From Hymenobacter siberiensis (GTDB lineage: Bacteria; Bacteroidota; Bacteroidia; Cytophagales; Hymenobacteraceae), in NCBI RefSeq assembly GCF_018967845.1, contig NZ_JAHLZZ010000001.1, positions 1,364,001 to 1,428,000 on the forward strand: 64,000 nucleotides of DNA. The letters are read 5' to 3'. Of this stretch, positions 52,290-58,554 are shown piece after piece. The notes below the pieces were generated by a model, which did no database searches, was not told the origin of the DNA, and saw only the letters and a list, made by a program, of their open reading frames with translations. Numbering within the stretch: position 1 is the first letter of the stretch; the number at the start of each line of letters is the position of its first letter. The translations under genes and the position numbers were made by a program.

Positions 52290-52346
52290 GTTTGGCACAC
52301 ATTTACCTCCGTTCTGCTTCTCCAACTGAAAGTTGCGGCTGAGTCC

Positions 52347-52377
52347 TTTGGCATTTCCAAAAATCCCCGTACCTTTG
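52347..52377 (+). promoter_or_regulatory. Bacteroidota promoter for rpmG-DUF4295 (TTTG, 19 nt, TACCTTTG)
   Basis: -33 TTTG at 52347-52350 and exact -7 TACCTTTG at 52370-52377 with 19 nt between; leader of about 32 nt to the L33 ATG. Confidence 0.7.
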
Positions 52378-52414
52378 CAGTCCTAAATTTTAAAACACAT
52401 ACACCCCCGTCGAG

Positions 52415-52597
52415 ATGGCCAAGAAAGGAAACCGGGTGCAGGTTATCATGGAGTGCACCGAGCATAAAACCTCGGGCCTGCCGGGCACCTCGCGCTACAT
52501 CACCACCAAGAACCGCAAGAATACCCCCGAGCGCATCGAGCTGAAGAAATTCAACCCGATTATGCGGAAAATGACTGTTCACAAGGAAATTAAATAA
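52415..52597 (+). CDS. rpmG: 50S ribosomal protein L33
   Basis: 60 residues, the usual size. [40 protein letters not shown] and [17 protein letters not shown] are the family pattern. It has only one Cys, so this is the zinc-free form. First gene of a conserved Bacteroidota cluster with DUF4295 and ftsY; good promoter directly upstream. Confidence 0.98.
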   Translation: MAKKGNRVQVIMECTEHKTSGLPGTSRYITTKNRKNTPERIELKKFNPIMRKMTVHKEIK

Positions 52598-52605
52598 CCT
52601 GAACA

Positions 52606-52770
52606 ATGGCTAAGAAAGTAGTAGCAACGCTGAAAACCGTTGAAAACGCCAAGAACTGGGCGAAAGTAATTCGTGCCGTTAAATCGGAGAAAACCGGAGC
52701 CTACACCTTCCGCGAGGAAATGGTGTTGCTCGACAAAGTGCAGGACTACCTGGCTACCGGCAACAAATAG
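52606..52770 (+). CDS. DUF4295 small basic protein
   Basis: 54 residues: begins MAKKVVATLKTVENAKNWAK and ends DKVQDYLATGNK. This tiny basic protein is found next to L33 throughout Bacteroidota (DUF4295) and is probably ribosome-associated, though that is an inference from context. Starts 8 nt after the rpmG stop, so translationally linked. Followed by a terminator. Confidence 0.92.
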   Translation: MAKKVVATLKTVENAKNWAKVIRAVKSEKTGAYTFREEMVLLDKVQDYLATGNK

Positions 52771-52801
52771 TTGCCAGCCTGCTTCGGCTTTGTAAAAGTT
52801 T

Positions 52802-52829
52802 AAAAAGTCCCACCTTCGTGGGACTTTTT
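52802..52829 (+). terminator. Rho-independent terminator after DUF4295
   Basis: AAAAAGTCCCAC / GTGGGACTTTTT stem with a 4-nt loop, 31 nt after the stop. It implies that ftsY has its own promoter or depends on read-through. Confidence 0.9.
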
Positions 52830-52868
52830 GCGTGTAATACCTTTTGGTATGCTCACTTTTGTTCTGCT

Positions 52869-52982
52869 GACGAGCCGAAGGTCGGCGTTAGCCAAGGAAG
52901 CATCTCAGCCGGGGTGCTTTCAGTAGAGTTACCAATCCGAGTGCTGCGAGCGTGATAAGTTGCTTCGCAGGCTCAGCATGAC
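52869..52982. repeat. Decayed palindrome remnants upstream of ftsY
   Basis: Left part (GCCGAAGGTCGGCGTTAGCC) matches the class II element at 33121-33260, while the right part (GCAGGCTCAGCATGAC) matches class I ends. The two halves no longer pair well; it looks like a worn or composite copy ending 8 nt before the ftsY ATG. Confidence 0.5.
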
Positions 52983-52990
52983 AGAACCCC

Positions 52991-53962
52991 ATGGGCCTCT
53001 TCGATTTTTTTAAAAAGGACAAGGAAACTCCTGCCCAGCAAGCCTCGCTTGATGCTGGCCTGGAAAAAACAAAGACCAACTTCTTCGAGCAGCTGAGCAA
53101 GGCCGTGGTGGGCAAAAGCACCGTGGACGAGTCTGTGCTCGACGACCTGGAAACTCTGCTGGTGCACGCCGATGTGGGCATCGACACCACGGTGAAGGTC
53201 ATCGACCGCATCGAGGCCCGGGTGGCGCGCGACAAGTACGTGAGCACCGGCGAGCTCGACCGCATACTGCGCGAGGAAATCGTGGCCCTGCTGGAGGATA
53301 ATGACTCCGGCTCAACCGCCGTGCTGGACCGCGCCGGTAGTACCGGCCAGCCCTTCGTGATTATGGTGGTAGGTGTGAATGGTGTGGGCAAAACCACTAC
53401 CATTGGCAAGCTGGCCCACCGCTTCCACTCGGCCGGCAAAAAGGTGGTGCTGGGCGCGGCCGATACCTTCCGCGCCGCCGCCGTCGACCAGCTCATCATC
53501 TGGGGCCAGCGCGTGGGCGTGCCCGTGGTGAGCCACGGCATGAACACCGACCCCGCCTCCGTGGCCTTCGATGCCGTGAAAACCGGCGTGGAAATGGGGG
53601 CCGATGTCATCATCATCGACACGGCCGGCCGCCTGCACAACAAGGTGAACCTGATGAACGAGCTGAGCAAAATCAAGCGTGTGATGCAGAAGATGATTCC
53701 CGACGCGCCCCACGAGGTGCTGCTGGTGCTCGACGGCAGCACCGGCCAGAATGCCTTCCTGCAAGCCAAGGAGTTCACGAAAGCCACCGAAGTTACGGCC
53801 CTGGCCATTACCAAGCTCGACGGCACGGCCCGTGGCGGCGTGGTAATCGGCATTTCGGACCAGCTCAGCATTCCGGTGCGCTACATCGGGGTGGGGGAGA
53901 AGATGACGGATTTGCAGCTCTTTGACCGGCATACGTTCGTGAACTCGCTGTTTAAGAAATAA
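52991..53962 (+). CDS. ftsY: Signal recognition particle receptor FtsY
   Basis: 323 residues; docks SRP-ribosome complexes at the inner membrane. Short N-terminus (MGLFDFFKKDKETPAQQ) without the long acidic A domain of E. coli. N domain about 20-110, G domain with GVNGVGKTTTIGKLAH (P-loop), DTFRAAAVDQL, DTAGRLHN and TKLDGTARGG. C-terminal YIGVGEKMTDLQLFD and NSLFKK are standard. Completes the L33-DUF4295-FtsY order. Confidence 0.97.
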   Translation: MGLFDFFKKDKETPAQQASLDAGLEKTKTNFFEQLSKAVVGKSTVDESVLDDLETLLVHADVGIDTTVKVIDRIEARVARDKYVSTGELDRILREEIVALLEDNDSGSTAVLDRAGSTGQPFVIMVVGVNGVGKTTTIGKLAHRFHSAGKKVVLGAADTFRAAAVDQLIIWGQRVGVPVVSHGMNTDPASVAFDAVKTGVEMGADVIIIDTAGRLHNKVNLMNELSKIKRVMQKMIPDAPHEVLLVLDGSTGQNAFLQAKEFTKATEVTALAITKLDGTARGGVVIGISDQLSIPVRYIGVGEKMTDLQLFDRHTFVNSLFKK

Positions 53963-54055
53963 GCAGGGCTGGTTTGCGTTTGCAGCAAGCGGCCTCGCGG
54001 AAATTTGCAGCCCTCGGCAAACGCTTCGCAAGCCACTCATTTAGTTCATCCTCCT

Positions 54056-54502
54056 ATGCAGCGCCTCTCCGTATTTATAATTTTGTGCCTAATGCTGGGC
54101 ACAGCAGCATGCGGCGCTAAAAACGATGACCAGCCGCTCATTCCCTACGCTCCGGTAAACCTGAGCCTGGTGCTCACCAACCAAGAGTACGTGAACCTAC
54201 GTGCCAATAACGGGGCCGTGACGCTGCCCGTGCAGGGCCCGGCTGGTACCGGTGGCGTAAAAGGCGTCATCGTCGTGCGTCAGAACGCAAACAGCTATTT
54301 AGCCTTCGAGCGCAACTGCCCTTACCGCCCGTACGATGCCTGCGCGACGGTCAGCCTGGACAAGTCGCGGCTTTTTATGCGCGATTCGTGCTGCAACTCG
54401 CAATTTGATTTGCAGGGGCAAATAACGGGCGGCCCCGCCCCGCGGCCACTTAAACAATACAGTACCAGTCTGCAAGGCAATATTCTCAATATTACGAACT
54501 GA
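54056..54502 (+). CDS. Rieske-fold-like lipoprotein lacking canonical His ligands
   Basis: 148 residues from the ATG at 54056. Lipoprotein signal QRLSVFIILCLMLGTAACGA. The core resembles Rieske [2Fe-2S] proteins: box 1 FERNCPYRPYDACATV and box 2 RDSCCNSQFDLQGQITGGP, followed by the typical APRPLKQYST tail. In real Rieske boxes (CxH...CxxH) both cluster His are required; here the positions read C-P-Y and C-C-N-S, so no cluster is expected. The four Cys could form disulphides or another site. A TTG at 54005 keeps the frame open further upstream. Function unknown. Confidence 0.7.
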   Translation: MQRLSVFIILCLMLGTAACGAKNDDQPLIPYAPVNLSLVLTNQEYVNLRANNGAVTLPVQGPAGTGGVKGVIVVRQNANSYLAFERNCPYRPYDACATVSLDKSRLFMRDSCCNSQFDLQGQITGGPAPRPLKQYSTSLQGNILNITN

Positions 54503-54540
54503 GCCTTCGCATATTTTTTTGAAAAAAAATGGGCGAAGGC

Positions 54541-54572
54541 TTGCGTTTCTTTAATAGCCCGTTGTAGATTTG
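54541..54572 (+). promoter_or_regulatory. Promoter of tRNA-Asn (TTG, 21 nt, TAGATTTG)
   Basis: -33 TTG at 54541-54543 and exact -7 TAGATTTG at 54565-54572, 43 nt before the mature 5' end of the tRNA. Confidence 0.65.
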
Positions 54573-54614
54573 CACTCCGAAACAACAACAACCGGTGTTT
54601 CGGCTAGAAAAAAC

Positions 54615-54688
54615 GCTTCCTTAGCTCAGCCGGTTAGAGCATCTGACTGTTAATCAGAGGGTCCCTGGTTCGAGCCCAGGAGGGAGCG
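54615..54688 (+). tRNA. tRNA-Asn (anticodon GTT)
   Basis: Full cloverleaf: acceptor GCTTCCT / AGGGAGC, D arm GCTC..GAGC, anticodon arm TCTGA-CTGTTAA-TCAGA with GTT, T arm CCTGG-TTCGAGC-CCAGG, discriminator G. CCA is not encoded. The last 13 nt (CCCAGGAGGGAGC) recur at 62363-62375, marking this gene as the likely integration target of the downstream island. Confidence 0.97.
54675..54687 (+). repeat. Putative attL: 3' end of tRNA-Asn
   Basis: CCCAGGAGGGAGC inside the tRNA T-arm/acceptor. An exact copy at 62363-62375 lies 7.7 kb downstream in the same orientation. Direct repetition of a tRNA 3' end is the usual trace of site-specific integration. Confidence 0.5.
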
Positions 54689-54691
54689 CTA

Positions 54692-54742
54692 CAAAGAAAA
54701 ACCCCCATGTAAACCAAGCGTTTACATGGGGGTTTTTCTTTG
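54692..54742. terminator. Terminator hairpin after tRNA-Asn
   Basis: 22-bp perfect stem (CAAAGAAAAACCCCCATGTA...) with a 7-nt loop, starting 4 nt after the tRNA. Confidence 0.85.
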
Positions 54743-54862
54743 TATGCTCGTTGGTGTGCCCATATGCCCTCAGCGCCTCGCCACATATTCACCTGACGGG
54801 CATCTACTCCGCGGCCACTTTAATGAACAAGCTTGCTTTTGGTCCATCACCTCTGCTTTCGT

Positions 54863-55822
54863 TTAGTGCCTTACCCACACCCACGGTTTTAAGTATCCAG
54901 CGTAACTACGATACTCGAGGCCTGGGGTGGTCCAATAAAAACGGATAGTAAGCGAAGGCAGGTTGCTTTTGAAGTCGCATTCAAATTGATGCGGTGAGCG
55001 GTCGTCAAGGGCGGAGTGGCGGCGGTCGAGATTGAAGTAGGTGTCGAGGTAATGGGCGACCTCCAGCCGGGCCTCTTCCAGGGAGGTAAATGGGCTGCCG
55101 CCGGGTAGTAATTCGGTTTTGAGGGTGCTCCAGCCCGCTTCGGCCTGGGCATTGTCGTAAGGGTTGCCCGGCCGACTAAAGCTGGGCAGGGCCCCGGCTT
55201 GTGTGATACGGGCGCGGCAAGCGGCGCTGGTGTATTGGCTGCCGAGGTCGGCGTGGATGATGAGCCCGGGTGCCGGCTGGCGTAGCGGCAGGGCTTGTTC
55301 GAGCGCGTGGAGCACGAGTTCGGTGGGCATCTGCGCGGCCAGGTGCCAGCCCACGACCCGGCGCAAACAAGCGTCGCGCCAGGTGGCCAGGTAGCACCAG
55401 CGCCCGGCCACCAACGGCAAATACGTGATGTTGCCGACCCAGACCTGGTTGGGGGCGGTGGGGGCCGGCTGGCCCAGCAGTCGGTTTTCGGCCACGATGG
55501 CCGCTGGGTCAGCCACGGTCGTGCGGAGACGTTGGGGCCGGGTGCTCAAGGCCCACAATCCCTGCCGGTACAGCCACGAGCGTAGCGCGTAGCGGCCGAT
55601 TGCGTGGCCTTCGGCGCGTAACTCCGCCCGCAACCGGCGGGTGCCGTAGCGGCCGGCATGGCGCGTAAAGGCCTGTTGGGCCGCAATATGCCAAGGTGCC
55701 GGGGCCGCAGCGGGCCGTTGGCGCCACTGGTAATACCCGGCCGTGCTCACGGCCAACAAGCGGCAGAGCACCTGCACCGGCCAGGGCTCGGCGCAGTCCT
55801 CGATGAACTGGTAACGCCTCAT
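54863..55822 (-). CDS. IS3-family transposase OrfB (degenerate)
   Basis: 319 residues. HTH_21-like start (MRRYQFIEDCAEPWPVQVLC), then an integrase core. The catalytic DDE triad is damaged: the first Asp region, normally W..DIT(Y), reads WVGNITYLP (Asp to Asn). The second reads IIHADLGSQYTS and the Glu region NPYDNAQAEAGWSTLKTEL, both intact. The last roughly 25 residues (TIRFYWTTPGLEYRSYAGYL) look like read-through beyond the original end, so the normal stop and the element's terminal repeat may be lost. OrfA lies upstream as a fragment. Unlikely to transpose on its own. Confidence 0.88.
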   Translation of the reverse strand: MRRYQFIEDCAEPWPVQVLCRLLAVSTAGYYQWRQRPAAAPAPWHIAAQQAFTRHAGRYGTRRLRAELRAEGHAIGRYALRSWLYRQGLWALSTRPQRLRTTVADPAAIVAENRLLGQPAPTAPNQVWVGNITYLPLVAGRWCYLATWRDACLRRVVGWHLAAQMPTELVLHALEQALPLRQPAPGLIIHADLGSQYTSAACRARITQAGALPSFSRPGNPYDNAQAEAGWSTLKTELLPGGSPFTSLEEARLEVAHYLDTYFNLDRRHSALDDRSPHQFECDFKSNLPSLTIRFYWTTPGLEYRSYAGYLKPWVWVRH

Positions 55823-55833
55823 GATTGAGGCGC

Positions 55834-56005
55834 TTACGCAAAGATGGTTACGGCTTTTTTTAAAATATCGCGCTCCATTTCCACGCGCTGGAGCGCGACG
55901 CGCAGCTGCTTAATTTCGTCACGCTCGACGCTACTGGGCACGGCTTGATCCAGCGCCTGGCGCTGCCAGCAGCCCAACAGGGCGGGCGAAATGCCCTGGG
56001 CACGG
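55834..56005 (-). pseudogene. IS3 OrfA, 3' fragment
   Basis: Only the last 57 or so codons remain: ARAQGISPALLGCWQRQALD, then SVERDEIKQLRVALQRVEME and the typical OrfA end RDILKKAVTIFA followed by TAA. The N-terminal helix-turn-helix is missing at the junction with hipA. OrfB starts 12 nt after the stop rather than overlapping it. Confidence 0.8.
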
Positions 56006-56869
56006 GCCACGCCGCCGGCCTTCCCCTACTCGGAAGCACAGATGCTGGGTTTGGCTGAGGAGATAGTACGCCAGCACATGACGGTGACAGGCGTGCAGCC
56101 CAAGCTTTCGCTATCCCTGGTGCCGGGCAGCGCCGCGGATGGTCCGGCCCGGCTGACCATCGTGGGGGCCCTGGGCGGGGAGTATATTCTGAAGCCGCCG
56201 ACTTCGCGCTACCTGCACCTGCCGGAAGTAGAAGACGCCACCATGCACCTGGCCGCGCTGGCCCGCATTACCACCGTGCCGCACGGCCTGCTGCGGCTGC
56301 AGGACGGGGCCTTGGCCTACGTGACGCGGCGCATCGACCGCCGGAAGGGTGAAAAGCTGCACATGGAGGACATGTGCCAGCTGACCGAGCGGCTGACCGA
56401 AAACAAGTACGACGGCTCGCATGAGCAGATAGCCCGCGCCCTGCGCACCTACTCGGCCAATCCCGGTCTGGACGTGGTGAATTGCTATGAGCTGATGTTG
56501 TTCAGTTTCCTGACCGGCAACGCCGACATGCACCTGAAGAACTTCTCGCTGCTGCACACGCCGGGCCTGGGCTACGGGCTGGCCCCGGCCTACGACCTGG
56601 TGGCCACGGCGCTGGTGAATCCGGCCGACACGGAGGAGCTGGTCTTGACGCTGAACGGCAAAAAGAAGAAGCTGCGGCAGGAGGACTTCCTGGCGGCGGC
56701 GCGGCGGGCTGGCGTGGAGGACAAGGTGATGACGGGGGTATTTACCCGGTTTGTCCGCGTCCGGCCGGCCTGGGAGAAGCTGCTGGCGGAAAGCTTTCTA
56801 ACGCCCGAGTTGAAGGAGGGCTACCTGGCGCTGCTGCATCGTAAATTTGAGCAGCTGGGGCTGGCGTAG
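56006..56869 (+). pseudogene. HipA-family serine/threonine kinase toxin, 5'-truncated by the IS
   Basis: The open frame (from an ATG inside the IS, 55991) gives 292 residues, of which those from ATPPAFPYSEAQMLGLAEEI onward are HipA. Visible kinase features: GVQPKLSLSL (nucleotide-binding loop), ILKPPTSRYLHLPEVEDATM, TRRIDRRKGEKLHMEDMCQL, catalytic loop TGNADMHLKNFSL and LAPAYDLV (metal-binding Asp). Bacteroidota relatives begin about 30 residues earlier with a short Cys-containing segment that is absent here; the IS junction is exactly at the break. No HipB-type antitoxin gene is adjacent. The kinase core is intact, so residual activity from the IS-derived start is possible. Confidence 0.8.
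56570..56869 (+). repeat. HipA 3' direct repeat, copy 1
   Basis: The last roughly 295 bp of this hipA gene are repeated in the same orientation at 61912-62206 with about 90% identity by eye. Homologous recombination between the copies would delete the two surface-protein genes in between. Confidence 0.8.
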
Positions 56870-56923
56870 ATGGCGGGCGACTGTTGTTGAAAGCTTTCGG
56901 AGCTGCTCAAATGCCGTTATATC

Positions 56924-58333
56924 TTACTCCACCGTGAGGCGCAGGGCTTTACTGCCCGTGCGCACCACGTACACGCCCGTGGCAAAGCCGTTGGGCAAGG
57001 TGAGTACGGCGGTGCCGGCGGCATCGGCCGGGAGGGTCAGTACCAGCCGGCCCACGGCATCGAACACGGTGACGGCCACGCCCGGCTCCGCGCCGGTGAG
57101 CGTGGCGGCCTGCTTGGTCGGGTTCGGGAACAGGGCCAGCCCGGCCAGCCCACGCGCGGCCACGGTGCGCACGGGCGAGTAGGCGAACGTGCCGTCGGCA
57201 TCAACCTGCCGCAGGCGGTAGTAGACCAGGCTGGCGGCGTAGCGGGCAATGGCCGGGTCGACGAGCTGGTACTCGTGGGGCTGGCTGCTGCTGCCGTGGC
57301 CGGGCACCTGGCCGATGCGCCGGAACGTGCGTCCGTCGGCGCTGGCTTCCACCTCAAACCGGTCGTTGTTCTTTTCCGAGGCCGTGGCCCAGCGCAGCAG
57401 CGCGTCGGCCCCCAGCGGCTCGGCCGTGAAGCGGGCCAGTTCGACGGGCAGCGGGTTGGCCGCGTTGCTGATGGTGAGGCGGCCCAGCGCGGCGGTGGCA
57501 AACGAGAAGCTGCGGCTGCTGCCGGCCACCGTGGCGGCTGCCGGGCTGCCGGCCTTGCCCCAGGCGCTGGTGCCGGGGTCGGCGCGCCAGGCCTGGGCGG
57601 CCGCGAAGCTGCTCAGGCTGTTGTCGTCGTCGGCCAGCCAACTCAGGGTCACGGGCACGGCGGCGGCGGGGGCGGCGGCGGTTTCCACGGTCCAGATGCG
57701 GTCGATGCCTTGGTAGGCGGTATTGCCCAGGTTCACGCCCCGGCTCAGGTTGTCCGTCAGCAGGCCGGCGGTGCGGGTGGCCGTGACCCGGCCCAGGCCG
57801 CTGCGGTCCAGGCTTAGGCCGTGGCCGAAATCGAGCACCCCACTACCGGCGGCCCGGATGATGCGCAGGTTGCCCTGCACGTACTGGCCGGGGCCTTCGC
57901 CGCTGAGCGTAGCGCCGTCGGGCAGGGTGAGGGTGGCGGCGGGGGCCGTGCGCAGCAGGCCGCTTTGCAGCGTCAGGGCGGTGCCCACGGCGAGGTCGGC
58001 GGGCAGGGCGAGGGTGCGCTGGCCGGGGGCCCCGGTGTTATTCAGCACGAGCGTGGCCACGGTGGCCGCACCGGGCGTAAATACCTGGTTGGCGGCCCCG
58101 CCAAACAGCAGCGTGCCGGCCGAAGCGAGGGTGCCGGCGTTGGTCAGGTCGCCGGTGAGCTGCACGGTGCCGGCGTTGAGGAGGGTGCTGCCGGCGTTGT
58201 TCTGCACGGCACCGGCCACGTAGAGCATGGTGCCGGGGCCGACGCTCAGGGTGGCCCCGTCGTTGGTGAGGGTAGGCTGGGCCAGGCCGGCGAGGGCGGG
58301 CAGCAGCAGGGCGAGGGTGAGTGCTATTTTCAT
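56924..58333 (-). CDS. T9SS-exported surface/secreted protein of unknown function
   Basis: 469 residues. Signal peptide MKIALTLALLLPALAGLAQP, then beta-solenoid-like repeats with recurring NAGTVQLTGDLTNAGTLASA units (about 25-110), a central beta region, PVELARFTAEPLGADALLRW (a domain very common before T9SS tails, about 300-400) and the C-terminal type-A sorting domain (LALFPNPTKQAATLT ... GVYVVRTGSKALRLTVE). Expected to cross the outer membrane by the type IX system. Often such proteins are adhesins or of unknown role. Second gene after the glycine-rich protein on the minus strand, separated by a strong hairpin. Confidence 0.82.
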   Translation of the reverse strand: MKIALTLALLLPALAGLAQPTLTNDGATLSVGPGTMLYVAGAVQNNAGSTLLNAGTVQLTGDLTNAGTLASAGTLLFGGAANQVFTPGAATVATLVLNNTGAPGQRTLALPADLAVGTALTLQSGLLRTAPAATLTLPDGATLSGEGPGQYVQGNLRIIRAAGSGVLDFGHGLSLDRSGLGRVTATRTAGLLTDNLSRGVNLGNTAYQGIDRIWTVETAAAPAAAVPVTLSWLADDDNSLSSFAAAQAWRADPGTSAWGKAGSPAAATVAGSSRSFSFATAALGRLTISNAANPLPVELARFTAEPLGADALLRWATASEKNNDRFEVEASADGRTFRRIGQVPGHGSSSQPHEYQLVDPAIARYAASLVYYRLRQVDADGTFAYSPVRTVAARGLAGLALFPNPTKQAATLTGAEPGVAVTVFDAVGRLVLTLPADAAGTAVLTLPNGFATGVYVVRTGSKALRLTVE

Positions 58334-58481
58334 CGGAAGCAGTTGATGACAAGTGGAGGAAAAGCGCCGGGGCAGCTCGGCCGTGAGGTGCGGCGGCCTG
58401 GGTCAGCGCTGGGCCTGCCCTTGCCCCGCTTCGAGCCGCCGCCGCCTAGCCTACCCCCCGGCTCAGCCGGAGAGCACCTGA

Positions 58482-58534
58482 GGCGCCCCGTACCCTACCT
58501 TCCGGCTGAACCAGGAAGTAGGCTACGGGGCGCC
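58482..58534 (-). terminator. Large GC-rich hairpin after the glycine-rich gene
   Basis: GGCGCCCCGTACCCTACCTT pairs imperfectly with GGAAGTAGGCTACGGGGCGC-C, 21 nt beyond the stop at 58555 on the minus strand; a second outer pair (CCCCCGGCTCAGCCGG / CCGGCTGG region) flanks it. Confidence 0.6.
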
Positions 58535-58554
58535 GCCGGCCTCCCGGCTGGTCC

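Larger units (their letters stand above)
54863..56005 (-). mobile_element. Truncated IS3-family insertion sequence
   Basis: Consists of OrfB plus the 3' third of OrfA. The upstream end is cut at about 56005, where hipA sequence begins on the other strand without any terminal inverted repeat. The true downstream end is not defined. A remnant, not a complete element. Confidence 0.75.
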
